Of a stretch of 38,562 nt of DNA, positions 7,712-16,284 are shown piece after piece. The stretch lies in contig CAZQWU010000008.1 in the NCBI GenBank assembly GCA_964597305.1, positions 1-38,562 on the forward strand, in the 5' to 3' direction. Within the stretch, counting starts at the first letter, position 1. Each line of letters opens with the position of its first letter. The translations under genes were made by a program, and so were the position numbers. Source of the DNA: UBA7398 sp964597305 (GTDB lineage: Bacteria > Actinomycetota > Actinomycetes > Nanopelagicales > Nanopelagicaceae). The notes under the pieces are model-generated. The model ran no database searches and had not been told where the DNA came from. It worked only from the letters and a program-made list of their open reading frames with translations.

Positions 7712-8607
7712 GTGATCAGAGCATTGACTATTCACTTGCACTTTTTGCATCGATTGAAGGTGGTTCTCCTTATTGGAGTCAAGAAATTTCAACGCTAGGA
7801 GTCGACCAGGTTTATCAGAAATTATATTCCGGTGGCTATACAAGCCTTCGACCATCAGCAGAAAAAATAACTCAGCGATTAAAACATTTGTCAATCGATC
7901 ACCTTCATCAGGAAATAAGTGATTGCGGTGGAATATTTCTCACCTCGCAATCAGAGTTTTGGCCAGAGCCACTCAATGATTTAGTAGCACCACCAATCGG
8001 TTTGATTGTGACAAATCCAGAGATATTTGTGCGCAGTGAAAAATCTGTTGCCATTGTCGGTACTCGCAACCCTTCGTCATACGGCGCACGTATCGCAAGT
8101 GAATTTTCTGCTGGTTTTGTTGATCGCCAATGGCAGGTTGTGAGTGGTGGCGCATATGGAATTGATAGCAATGCTCATCGCGGCGCCCTTGCTGCCGAAG
8201 GTGAAACGATCGCAGTTCTTGCCTCAGGTATTGCAGAGAATTACCCGGCCGGTCATGAGCGACTCTTTGCTGAGATAAGGGAGAGTGGCTCATTGGTCTC
8301 AGAAGTTATGCCACATACACAAGCTAGACCTGAGAGATTTCTTACCCGCAATCGATTAATTGCTGCGCTCACTCGAGGAACTATTGTGATTGAAGCTGCA
8401 TTTCGTAGCGGTTCACTTCGTACCGCTCGTGATGCTGCTGCACTGTATCGAATGGTGATGGCTGTCCCTGGCCCTATTACCTCGCCAACCTCGGATGGTT
8501 GCCATCGTTTGATCCAAGAACGTTGCGCTGAGATTGTGACATCACCATCGGATGCAATTGAACTGATGGCGCCACTTACAGGTACGCTCGCGCGTGATGG
8601 TTCATAA
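7708..8607 (+). CDS. dprA: DNA-processing protein DprA
   Basis: DprA protects incoming single-stranded DNA and loads RecA. The 299-aa protein carries the Rossmann-like DprA domain: VAIVGTRNPSSYGARIA, VVSGGAYGIDSNAHRGAL, ERFLTRNRLIAALT and IEAAFRSGSLRTARDAA. The short N-terminal part resembles a SAM-like helical region, and the family's C-terminal winged helix seems absent. It overlaps comM by 4 bp and era by 11 to 14 bp, so yraN-comM-dprA-era probably form one transcript. Confidence 0.93.
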   Translation: MSDQSIDYSLALFASIEGGSPYWSQEISTLGVDQVYQKLYSGGYTSLRPSAEKITQRLKHLSIDHLHQEISDCGGIFLTSQSEFWPEPLNDLVAPPIGLIVTNPEIFVRSEKSVAIVGTRNPSSYGARIASEFSAGFVDRQWQVVSGGAYGIDSNAHRGALAAEGETIAVLASGIAENYPAGHERLFAEIRESGSLVSEVMPHTQARPERFLTRNRLIAALTRGTIVIEAAFRSGSLRTARDAAALYRMVMAVPGPITSPTSDGCHRLIQERCAEIVTSPSDAIELMAPLTGTLARDGS

Positions 8608-9523
8608 ATCTGCATTTATCGCAATTGTGGGACGTCCCAATGTGGGCAAGTCAACCCTTGTTAATGCACTTGTTGGCGCAAAAGTCGCAATTACTTCACA
8701 GCATCCCAACACAACGCGAAGCGCAATTCGGGCAATTATTACTCGACCACATTTCCAATTGGTCATCGTTGATACTCCAGGGCTTCATAAACCAAAGACT
8801 GTTCTGGGTGAACGTCTCAATGATGTTGCGCACGAGAGTATGGATTCCGTTGACATCGTCGCACTCTGCATTCCAGCAAACGAAACAATAGGTCCTGGCG
8901 ATGAATTTATTGCTCACGAGATCGCTCGTCATCGCTCGTCAAAGAAGTTTCTCTTCATCACTAAAACGGATTCCGTTGAGAAAAGCGCAGTTTTAGCTCA
9001 TCTCTCGCAAGCAAGTGAACTCGCATCGCGGGCAGGATTTACCTGGGATGAAGTTGTTCCACTCTCGGCACATACGTTTGACCAGATCTCCACAGTAATT
9101 AATCTCTTTCATCAGCATTCACCAGAAGGTCCAGCTTTTTTCCCTGCCGACATGTCCAGCGATCAATCCCGTGAAATGTTAATCAGCGAATATATCCGTG
9201 AAGCGGCTATCGCTGATGTTTTCCAGGAAGTCCCTCACTCCATAGCAGTGATTGTTGATGAAATTACTGAGCGCGAAAAGCGTAAAAGTTCTGATACGTC
9301 CTTTTTTGATATCCATGCCACGATCCATGTAGAGCGAGATAGTCAGAAAGCAATCATCATTGGCGAAAAGGCTGCGAAATTAAAAAAAGTTGGAACCAAC
9401 GCCCGCTCAGAAATCGAGAAACTTCTCAATGCTAAAGTTTTTCTTGGATTGCATGTTCGAGTAACCCCAGATTGGCAGCGCGATCCGAAGGCGCTTCGAC
9501 GGTTAGGATTTATTTCGCAATAA
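8597..9523 (+). CDS. era: GTPase Era
   Basis: Era is a GTPase that binds the 3' end of 16S rRNA during 30S maturation. The G motifs are in order: GRPNVGKST (G1), TTRSAIR (G2), DTPGLHKPK (G3), TKTD (G4) and PLSAH (G5). The C-terminal KH domain contains the family motif IIIGEKAAKLKKVGTNAR. The total of 308 aa is typical. The start is the ATG at 8597, although a GTG directly before it (8594) is possible. The gene begins inside dprA, and its 3' end overlaps the convergent transporter gene by 14 bp. The usual neighbours ybeY and recO are absent. Confidence 0.94.
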   Translation: MVHKSAFIAIVGRPNVGKSTLVNALVGAKVAITSQHPNTTRSAIRAIITRPHFQLVIVDTPGLHKPKTVLGERLNDVAHESMDSVDIVALCIPANETIGPGDEFIAHEIARHRSSKKFLFITKTDSVEKSAVLAHLSQASELASRAGFTWDEVVPLSAHTFDQISTVINLFHQHSPEGPAFFPADMSSDQSREMLISEYIREAAIADVFQEVPHSIAVIVDEITEREKRKSSDTSFFDIHATIHVERDSQKAIIIGEKAAKLKKVGTNARSEIEKLLNAKVFLGLHVRVTPDWQRDPKALRRLGFISQ

Positions 9524-10385
9524 CAGGTTTCTCACGTCGGCTTGCCCAATACGAGCCAAGTAACACAAGTGGCAACCCCACGACTACGCCAATTGTTAGA
9601 GGTTCGCTCAAAATAATAACGCCAAGAAGTACGGCCACTAATGTATTGAGATAGGTAACAAGAGAGGCGCGAGCTGGTCCCATTTCGCGCATGGCAACAA
9701 AGAACGCGATGAATGCCATTCCGGTGCAGAGAAAACCTAGCGCAAGCACGCTTGCAATGGATTGGGTACTCGGAGTTTTACTTGGCCAAAAGAATAGTGC
9801 GAAGGGTAAATACAAAGCACTTGTCATGATCATCGCTACAGCATTCACGCCAACGCCATCAACGTGAGGAATCCGCACCGAAATCATATTTGTTGCCCAA
9901 GCGTATCCAGCAGAGGCGAGGATCACTTCAAGAATTGCCCGAGTGCTTCCAATATCTCGAAACGCTTCAAGTCCTACTAAAAGAATGACGCCGGCAAAAC
10001 CGATACCAAGTCCAACAACACGTCGTCCTTGCCACACCGTTTTGTCGCCGTAATACGATGCAAAAAGCGAAGACCAAATTGGTGTCGTACAAATAATTAA
10101 TGAGGTAAGTCCAGATGACAATCCTTTTTCTGCATTGGTAATTAAGTACCAAGGGCCAACTAATTCAGCAAGCGCATACAGCGCTACATGTTTCCAGTGA
10201 CGAAGCGCGAGAAAGAAAGTTTTCTGCCGCAATGAAAAAAGCGTAAGAATTGCTGCACCAATGATGACTCGTATGAAGATCACAACGCTGGGGTGTAAAT
10301 CTTTTACCGCGACTGCAATAAAAAGATAGGGAATACCCCATAAAAGCCCAGATAAAAGGAATAAAAACCATGATTGACGAGTCAC
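9510..10385 (-). CDS. DMT-superfamily (EamA) transporter
   Basis: A 291-residue protein with ten hydrophobic segments in two EamA repeats; the first repeat starts LFLLSGLLWGIPYLFIAVAVKD. Members export amino acids and related metabolites; the substrate here is unknown. It begins with GTG at 10385, is transcribed divergently from pfkA, and runs into the end of era (14-bp overlap). A second DMT transporter lies at 14536-15402. Confidence 0.85.
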   Translation of the reverse strand: MTRQSWFLFLLSGLLWGIPYLFIAVAVKDLHPSVVIFIRVIIGAAILTLFSLRQKTFFLALRHWKHVALYALAELVGPWYLITNAEKGLSSGLTSLIICTTPIWSSLFASYYGDKTVWQGRRVVGLGIGFAGVILLVGLEAFRDIGSTRAILEVILASAGYAWATNMISVRIPHVDGVGVNAVAMIMTSALYLPFALFFWPSKTPSTQSIASVLALGFLCTGMAFIAFFVAMREMGPARASLVTYLNTLVAVLLGVIILSEPLTIGVVVGLPLVLLGSYWASRREKPVIAK

Positions 10386-10474
10386 CGTCGCACCCTATCT
10401 GTTCACACGGTAGACTGTGGCTGTCATCGTTGACGATTCCTAAAACTATCTCGAGATCTATTTCTCGATGTAAA

Positions 10475-10510
10475 TAGGTTGAGTAGGTTGAATAGGTTAA
10501 TTAGGTTGAA
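10475..10510. repeat. 9-bp tandem repeat, four units, upstream of pfkA
   Basis: Four units of TAGGTTGAA-like sequence (ending GAG, GAA, AAT, GAA) lie 27 bp before the pfkA start, in the 152-bp spacer between the DMT transporter and pfkA. They may overlap the pfkA promoter or leader. Confidence 0.8.
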
Positions 10511-10537
10511 GATGAGTGTGACAAAGTAGAGGACATC

Positions 10538-11563
10538 ATGCGATTTGGAGTACTTACTGGTGGCGGGGATTGCCCCGGACTTAATGCGGTTATCCGAGCA
10601 GTAGTTCGCAAGGGCGTTAAGGAATATGGCTATGAATTTGTTGGCTTTCGCGATGGCTGGAAAGGTCCGCTTGAAGGTTTAACGATGCCGTTAGATCTCG
10701 CGGCAACGCGCGGTATCTTGCCACGCGGCGGAACAATTCTTGGTTCTTCTCGCACCAATCCATTCAAGATTGAAAATGGCGTTGAGCGAATTAAAGAGAA
10801 TTTAGCAAAAATGAACATCGATGCGCTGATTGCCATTGGTGGCGAAGATACTTTAGGTGTGGCAACAAAACTTCATGCGCTAGGTGTGAAAGTAATTGGC
10901 GTTCCGAAAACAATCGATAATGATCTCAACAACACCGATTACACGTTTGGCTTTGATACGTCGGTTAATATTGCAGTAGAAGCCATTGATCGACTTCACA
11001 CCACAGCAGAATCTCATCATCGAACATTGATTGTGGAAGTGATGGGTCGCCATGCTGGCTGGATCGCACTTCACTCTGGTTTAGCAGGCGGTGCGGCATG
11101 TATTTTGATTCCAGAAGTTCCATTTGATATCAACAAAGTTTGCGAGCTCGTGGAGTCGCGCTATAAATCAAGTTATGCTCCCATCATCGTCGTTGCTGAA
11201 GGTGCGCTTCCACAAGATGGCGATCTCATTACGAAGGATTCTTCACTCGATGCATTTGGCCATGTGAAACTCTCCGGCATTGGTGATTGGCTTGCAAAAG
11301 AAATCGAGAAGAGAACTGGAAAAGAAGCGCGCACATCTGTCCTTGGCCACATTCAACGCGGTGGATCACCCACTGCATTTGATCGCGTTCTCGCAACACG
11401 GTTCGGACTCCATGCGATTACTGCAGCACACGATGGTGAGTGGGGCACGATGGTTGCGCTCCATGGCACCAATATTGTGCGCGTACCACTGGCTTCTGCT
11501 ACCGAGAAGCTCAAAACAGTAGATCCTGCTTTGTTGAAGGAAGCGGAAGTCTTCTTCGGATAA
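10538..11563 (+). CDS. pfkA: 6-phosphofructokinase, pyrophosphate-type residues
   Basis: This enzyme phosphorylates fructose 6-phosphate to the 1,6-bisphosphate. The 341-aa protein has the PFK signatures GGGDCPGLNAVIR, PKTIDND with the catalytic Asp127, and MGRHAGWIA. The residues that decide the phosphoryl donor are Asp104 (in GGEDT) and Lys124 (in VPKTID), in the same numbering as E. coli PfkA. ATP-dependent enzymes have Gly104, whereas Asp104 with Lys124 is the pattern of PPi-dependent actinobacterial enzymes such as that of Amycolatopsis. The reaction is therefore probably PPi-dependent and reversible. An SD-like GAGGA precedes the ATG. Confidence 0.9.
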   Translation: MRFGVLTGGGDCPGLNAVIRAVVRKGVKEYGYEFVGFRDGWKGPLEGLTMPLDLAATRGILPRGGTILGSSRTNPFKIENGVERIKENLAKMNIDALIAIGGEDTLGVATKLHALGVKVIGVPKTIDNDLNNTDYTFGFDTSVNIAVEAIDRLHTTAESHHRTLIVEVMGRHAGWIALHSGLAGGAACILIPEVPFDINKVCELVESRYKSSYAPIIVVAEGALPQDGDLITKDSSLDAFGHVKLSGIGDWLAKEIEKRTGKEARTSVLGHIQRGGSPTAFDRVLATRFGLHAITAAHDGEWGTMVALHGTNIVRVPLASATEKLKTVDPALLKEAEVFFG

Positions 11564-11592
11564 TTGGTTCGCACCAAGCCGAGGTGATTCTC

Positions 11593-11598
11593 TACTCT
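11593..11598 (+). promoter_or_regulatory. -10 hexamer, leaderless promoter of DAHP synthase gene
   Basis: TACTCT matches TANNNT and ends exactly 6 bp before the ATG at 11605, so transcription would start at or beside the A of the start codon. There is no Shine-Dalgarno sequence. Leaderless mRNAs of this layout are common in actinobacteria. Confidence 0.55.
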
Positions 11599-11604
11599 TA
11601 GCCA

Positions 11605-12963
11605 ATGACGACTAACTCAGCGAACACTTATTCTGCTGTGGAATCGCTCTTTGATAATTCACTGACCGCTGCGCAACAACCGGTCTGGCCAGATCGTGCC
11701 GTATTGTCGAGCGCAATCGCCGAATTAAAAACTTTGCCACCTTTGGTCTTTGCCGGAGAGTGTGACAACTTAAAAAACTTAATTAGTCAGGCGCAAGCAG
11801 GTAATGCATTTATGTTGCAAGGCGGAGACTGTGCTGAGACATTCGTCGCTGCAACCGCAGACTCCATTCGCAATCGCATTAAAACAATTCTCCAGATGGC
11901 AGCAGTACTTCAATATGGAGCAAGTTTGCCGGTCATCAAAGTTGGACGTATGGCGGGACAATTTGCGAAGCCGCGAAGCAAAGATACGGAAACTCGTGGG
12001 TCAGTAACCTTGCCTGCTTACCGTGGTGATGCGGTAAACGATTTAGAATTTACTGAAACGGCGCGAACGCCAGATCCGAAACGATTAGTGAAGGTGTATC
12101 ACACCTCATCTGCGACGCTCAATCTTGTGCGCGCATTTACGCAAGGTGGCTTTGCTGATATTCGACGAGTCCATGAATGGAATAAAGGATTTATCAAAGA
12201 TTCCAAAATAGGTCCACGCTATGAAGCGATGGCCAACGAAATCGGCCGTGCACTTGCATTTACCGCCTCAGCTGGCGTTGACCCTGAAAAATTTAAGACG
12301 GTAGATTTTTACTCTAGCCATGAAGCGTTGATTCTTGAATATGAAAAAGCGCTCACTCGAATAGATTCTCGTACCGGTGACGCTTACGATGTCTCAGCGC
12401 ACTTTGTTTGGGTAGGTGAACGAACTCGCCAGAAAAACGGCGCACATTTAAATTTTGCTGCGAAAATCAAAAATCCGATTGGCGTAAAAATCGGTCCCAA
12501 GACAACTCCCCAAGAAGCGCTCGATCTCATTGACGCGCTTAATCCCACCAACGAACCAGGACGATTGACTTTTATCACTCGCATGGGAGCAGGTCAGATT
12601 CGTACCGTGTTACCTCCCATTATTAATGCGGTCAAGCAATCAGGTGCCCATGTGTTATGGGTCTGCGATCCGATGCATGGAAATACTTATGAAGCTCCGA
12701 GCGGATATAAAACCCGCAGATTTGATGATGTCATGGATGAAGTCCGTGGCTTCTTTGAGGTTCATAAGTTATGTGCAACGCATCCCGGTGGCATCCATAT
12801 AGAACTTACCGGCGATGATGTCACCGAATGTGTTGGCGGTGGCGAGGAGATTTCGTATGACGATCTTGCTACTCGTTATGAAACGGCGTGCGATCCACGC
12901 CTTAATCACACGCAATCTTTGGAGCTGGCATTTCTCGTCGCTGAGATGCTTCGCGATCGGTAG
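11605..12963 (+). CDS. aroG: Class II DAHP synthase
   Basis: The enzyme condenses phosphoenolpyruvate with erythrose 4-phosphate, the first step of the shikimate pathway. The 452-aa length and motifs are those of the class II (plant/Mycobacterium) type: MLQGGDCAETF with the metal-binding Cys, KVGRMAGQFAKPRS, the GxKIGPKTTP segment, WVCDPMHGNT, and HPGGIHIELTG DDVTEC. It stands alone behind its own apparent leaderless promoter, 41 bp after pfkA. Regulation by aromatic amino acids, known for some class II enzymes, cannot be judged here. Confidence 0.95.
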   Translation: MTTNSANTYSAVESLFDNSLTAAQQPVWPDRAVLSSAIAELKTLPPLVFAGECDNLKNLISQAQAGNAFMLQGGDCAETFVAATADSIRNRIKTILQMAAVLQYGASLPVIKVGRMAGQFAKPRSKDTETRGSVTLPAYRGDAVNDLEFTETARTPDPKRLVKVYHTSSATLNLVRAFTQGGFADIRRVHEWNKGFIKDSKIGPRYEAMANEIGRALAFTASAGVDPEKFKTVDFYSSHEALILEYEKALTRIDSRTGDAYDVSAHFVWVGERTRQKNGAHLNFAAKIKNPIGVKIGPKTTPQEALDLIDALNPTNEPGRLTFITRMGAGQIRTVLPPIINAVKQSGAHVLWVCDPMHGNTYEAPSGYKTRRFDDVMDEVRGFFEVHKLCATHPGGIHIELTGDDVTECVGGGEEISYDDLATRYETACDPRLNHTQSLELAFLVAEMLRDR

Positions 12964-13018
12964 GGGTTTTCACTTTCGATAATTAGTTCTAGGCTATTCA
13001 AATGCCACTGAGGGTCAT

Positions 13019-13513
13019 ATGTTGCTAAGGGCCACTCATAAAACGCCAATTGGAACGCTGACCATCATTGCCCGTGAACATGTTGTTCTCGCCGCCGGCT
13101 TCGGCGGGTATGAAGCGATGGTGCAGGGGATGGATTCACAGGACGCGGAATTAAAATTATCAAAAGTTGATCGAATTCCTACGATCAGTGATCTGGTGGA
13201 AGATTATTTTGATGGATCGTTAAATGCTCTCAATGGAATATCAGTTCGCCAGCCCGGTGAGAAATTTTCTCAAGCAGCGTGGAAAGTGATGCGGAAAATT
13301 CCACCTGGCAAAGTACTTTCGTATGCTGAATTAGCGCAACGAGCTGGTTCACCAGATGCAGTACGTGCAGCAGGAAGCGCGTGTGCTCGCAATCTCATTG
13401 CACCGATAGTTCCTTGCCACCGAATAGTCAGAACTGGTGGTGCGTTAGGAAATTACGCATTTGGGCTTGATAAAAAAGAATGGTTACTTCGCCACGAAGG
13501 CTTTGTGAAGTAA
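13019..13513 (+). CDS. ogt: Methylated-DNA-protein-cysteine methyltransferase
   Basis: A suicide enzyme that removes methyl groups from O6-methylguanine. The 164-aa protein contains the active-site motif VPCHRIV with acceptor Cys133, the helix-turn-helix segment YAELAQRAGSPDAVRAAGSA with the arginine finger, and the GYxxGLxxKxWLLxHE end (YAFGLDKKEWLLRHEG). GAGGG precedes the ATG. A TAGGCT hexamer at 12990-12995 could be its -10 element, giving a leader of about 17 bases. Its last 30 bp overlap the convergent threonine aldolase gene. Confidence 0.93.
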   Translation: MLLRATHKTPIGTLTIIAREHVVLAAGFGGYEAMVQGMDSQDAELKLSKVDRIPTISDLVEDYFDGSLNALNGISVRQPGEKFSQAAWKVMRKIPPGKVLSYAELAQRAGSPDAVRAAGSACARNLIAPIVPCHRIVRTGGALGNYAFGLDKKEWLLRHEGFVK

Positions 13514-14539
13514 ATTTCCAAGAACATTGCATGCTTGTTCAACTCCGCTATCATCAACATCAAGGTGGGTAATAAGACGAATCGAGTTCGGTCCCAGCGC
13601 TGATACCCAGACTGAGCGTGTTTTAGCTTCATTAACAAAAGTGGCGGCATCCATTGCAGAGCCCGATAAATTAATTAATACGATATTAGTTTCAACCGGA
13701 GCAATTGCCTGTGGCGCTATCTGTGAAAGTTCTTGAGCAATGCGAGCTGCTCGCCGATGGTCGTCCGCAATTCGTTCAATATTATGATCAAGTGCGTAAT
13801 GACCAGCTGCTGCAAGTATTCCTACTTGGCGCATCCCACCACCTAATCGCTTCCGCCAAATCCGCGATTCAGTAATTCGTTCTTTCGATGAAATGAGGAT
13901 GGAGCCCACAGGTGCACCAAGTCCTTTAGAGAGACATACGCTTATCGTGTCGAAATACGATCCAATCTCCTGAAATGTGAACCCAGATTTAATATATGCA
14001 TTCCATAATCGCGCGCCATCAAGATGCATCGCAATTCCTAATTTCTGCGATTCACCTCGTAACTTCTTGATCTCGTCCATCGATTGAACGGTGCCACCGC
14101 CAAAATTGTGGGTATTTTCAACTGCGATTGCGGTTGTGGAAACTAGATATGGACCTGCGTTGGGGTGAGCAAGTGCAAGTGCATCTTCGGCAATAAGTTT
14201 TCCGCGCACTGAATTCCATGTTCGAGTAGTTATGCCACTAATAACCGCAGCTGCACCAAGTTCTGCACGGGCTACATGTGCTCGCACATCACAGAGAAGT
14301 TCCTCGCCAGGTTTTACTAAAAGTCGCAGCCCTAATTGATTGGCCATTGATCCAGTCGGTGCAAAGAGCGCAGCCTCTTTGCCAAACATCGCAGCAACGC
14401 GCTCTTCCAATGAATTGACAGTGGGATCGTCAGAAAAAACATCATCTCCAACGACTGCCGAGGCCATTGCAGCCCGCATTCCCTCGGAGGGGCGAGTGAC
14501 GGTGTCGGAACGGAGATCGACGATAGATGAAGAGCTCAT
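13484..14539 (-). CDS. Threonine aldolase family, PLP-dependent
   Basis: A fold-type I PLP enzyme of 351 aa related to low-specificity L-threonine aldolase, which cleaves threonine/allo-threonine to glycine and acetaldehyde. Family motifs are DLRSDTVTRPS at the N-terminus, GDDVFSDDPTVN, ENTHNFGGG, HLDGARLWNA, and the Schiff-base lysine in SVCLSKGLGAPVGS. It overlaps the EamA gene upstream by 4 bp, and its 3' end overlaps ogt. The adjacent DMT exporter might move amino acids produced or consumed by this enzyme (inference). Confidence 0.88.
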   Translation of the reverse strand: MSSSSIVDLRSDTVTRPSEGMRAAMASAVVGDDVFSDDPTVNSLEERVAAMFGKEAALFAPTGSMANQLGLRLLVKPGEELLCDVRAHVARAELGAAAVISGITTRTWNSVRGKLIAEDALALAHPNAGPYLVSTTAIAVENTHNFGGGTVQSMDEIKKLRGESQKLGIAMHLDGARLWNAYIKSGFTFQEIGSYFDTISVCLSKGLGAPVGSILISSKERITESRIWRKRLGGGMRQVGILAAAGHYALDHNIERIADDHRRAARIAQELSQIAPQAIAPVETNIVLINLSGSAMDAATFVNEAKTRSVWVSALGPNSIRLITHLDVDDSGVEQACNVLGNLLHKAFVAK

Positions 14540-15402
14540 GCGCCTATCCTAGATTCTAGGATGATGATTTGATACATCGCACCGATAACAAGTAAGCCAC
14601 CAAGGATAATTCGTAGAGTTAAAAGTTCTCCGCCGATGGCCACTGCAAAGAATGCCGCCCACACGGTCTCAGTAGTCAACAGCACAGCAACGGTCGTTGG
14701 CGACATCACTGATTGACTCCACGTTTGCACGATAAAAGCTACCGCCGTACCAAAGAGCGCAGTGAAAATCACCACTTTCCAAACAGAACCACTTGGTGGA
14801 ATTGTGAAACCATCAGAGAAAGCGCCAAGCGTTGTTAAAACACCACAGGTAGCAAGTTGCACAACAGTCATGGCATAAACATCGCGACCAACGCTCCATT
14901 CACCGAGCGCAACGATATGTGCAGCGAAAAAAATTGCGCTAATTAAAACAAGTACCGCGCCAAAACTAACGGAGAAACCATTAAGTGAGAGAAGTGCCAA
15001 ACCGATGACGGCGATGCTGACGGCGAACCATGCCTGGCGAGGAATTCTTTTCCGTAAAATTACTGCTGCAATTAATGGAGTGAAGATGACATAGAGTCCA
15101 GTAACAAAGCCCGTTATGGCGGCCGTGGTGTGGCTTAATCCATATGTCTGAAAAATGTAACCAAAGCCGAGAAAACAACCAGCCCCTGCGCCTCGAAGTA
15201 CAAGTTCTTTGGTGAGGGCTTTAAATACTGTCGGTCGAAAGGCAATGAGGCAGAGAGTGGCAACGATGAATCGAGAAGCTAGAAAGTCATTGACGGGTTG
15301 CTGAGTAAGAGAATCTTTCATTAATACGAATGCCAAACCCCAGGCTGCCGCTACGGAGATTAGTGCCAGTGGCGCGAGTCTTAATTTGAGGGAGTGGTTC
15401 AC
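14536..15402 (-). CDS. DMT-superfamily (EamA) transporter
   Basis: A 288-residue, ten-span protein with two EamA repeats; the first begins LALISVAAAWGLAFVLMKDS. It is translationally coupled to the endonuclease IV gene upstream (4-bp overlap at 15399-15402) and to the threonine aldolase gene downstream (4-bp overlap). The substrate is not identifiable; amino acid or metabolite export is typical. Confidence 0.85.
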   Translation of the reverse strand: MNHSLKLRLAPLALISVAAAWGLAFVLMKDSLTQQPVNDFLASRFIVATLCLIAFRPTVFKALTKELVLRGAGAGCFLGFGYIFQTYGLSHTTAAITGFVTGLYVIFTPLIAAVILRKRIPRQAWFAVSIAVIGLALLSLNGFSVSFGAVLVLISAIFFAAHIVALGEWSVGRDVYAMTVVQLATCGVLTTLGAFSDGFTIPPSGSVWKVVIFTALFGTAVAFIVQTWSQSVMSPTTVAVLLTTETVWAAFFAVAIGGELLTLRIILGGLLVIGAMYQIIILESRIGA

Positions 15403-16280
15403 TGCTTCGCTACGCCATCTCGCATTTTCTTCAACAGCGCCACTTCCTTGCCGTGCTCTGGCTCTTCGCCAGGAGTTTCTAAAATCAAAGGCGCATTTCG
15501 CACCGCGGGATGAGCCAAAAGTTCTTTAAAAGGTTCAGTACCAATTTCGCCGTCACCGAGATTTTGATGACGATCTTTCAACGAGCCACAAACATCCATT
15601 GAGTCGTTGGCGTGAATAAGTTGAATTCGCTCAATACCAGCAATGTCAACGAGGAGATCAAGCGTTTCAGTCATGCCACCTTTCTTCTTGATGTCATGTC
15701 CGGCTGCAAAGACATGGCAGGTATCAAGGCATATTCCTACTTTTGGATGTCGCTTGAGAGCAGTCAGATAGTTCTCTAAATCTTCTAAGCGTTTAACGAG
15801 TGATTGTCCTTGGCCAGCAGTGGGTTCGAGTAACAACATGGGTGAATCGTCGGTTAATTTTTCTAATATCGGCATAACACCTTTTTGAATTTGCTTCCAT
15901 GCCTGCTGAACATGTGTTTCATCAACCGCTGATCCAGTATGGATGACAACTCCTAATGCACCGATATCTTTTCCGCGGGCAAGCGAATATGCAGTAGAAG
16001 CGAGTGAATTTTCATAGGTCGATGTCGTCGGTGAACCTAAATTAATCAGAAATGGCGCATGGACATACACCTCGATATCAAGCGCCACACTTTTTTCGCG
16101 GAAAAGTTGATCCGCATCCGGATTAGGTGCTGGTGTAGCCCAACCGCGAGGATTGGATGTAAAAACTTGAATCGCTTCTGCCTTGATCGTTTCGGCATAT
16201 CCGATAGAACGTTTCGCCATTCCACCACTAGTTGGCGTATGAGCGCCAATTCGCGGGAGGGTAACTTTTTTTCCAGCCAC
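15399..16280 (-). CDS. nfo: Deoxyribonuclease IV (AP endonuclease)
   Basis: A base-excision repair enzyme that nicks DNA 5' of abasic sites using three zinc ions. The 293-aa TIM barrel has the AP-endonuclease-2 motifs: EAIQVFTSNPRGW, a GVVIHTG histidine block, LLLEPTAGQG with a metal-binding Glu, GICLDTCHVFAAGHDI, HANDSMDVCGSLKDRHQNLGDG and LILETPGEE. The N-terminal MAGKKVTLPRIGAHTPTSGG fits the family start. The kinase stop lies 4 bp upstream, so it is the downstream gene of the pknB unit. Confidence 0.93.
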   Translation of the reverse strand: MAGKKVTLPRIGAHTPTSGGMAKRSIGYAETIKAEAIQVFTSNPRGWATPAPNPDADQLFREKSVALDIEVYVHAPFLINLGSPTTSTYENSLASTAYSLARGKDIGALGVVIHTGSAVDETHVQQAWKQIQKGVMPILEKLTDDSPMLLLEPTAGQGQSLVKRLEDLENYLTALKRHPKVGICLDTCHVFAAGHDIKKKGGMTETLDLLVDIAGIERIQLIHANDSMDVCGSLKDRHQNLGDGEIGTEPFKELLAHPAVRNAPLILETPGEEPEHGKEVALLKKMRDGVAKQ

Positions 16281-16284
16281 GGAT

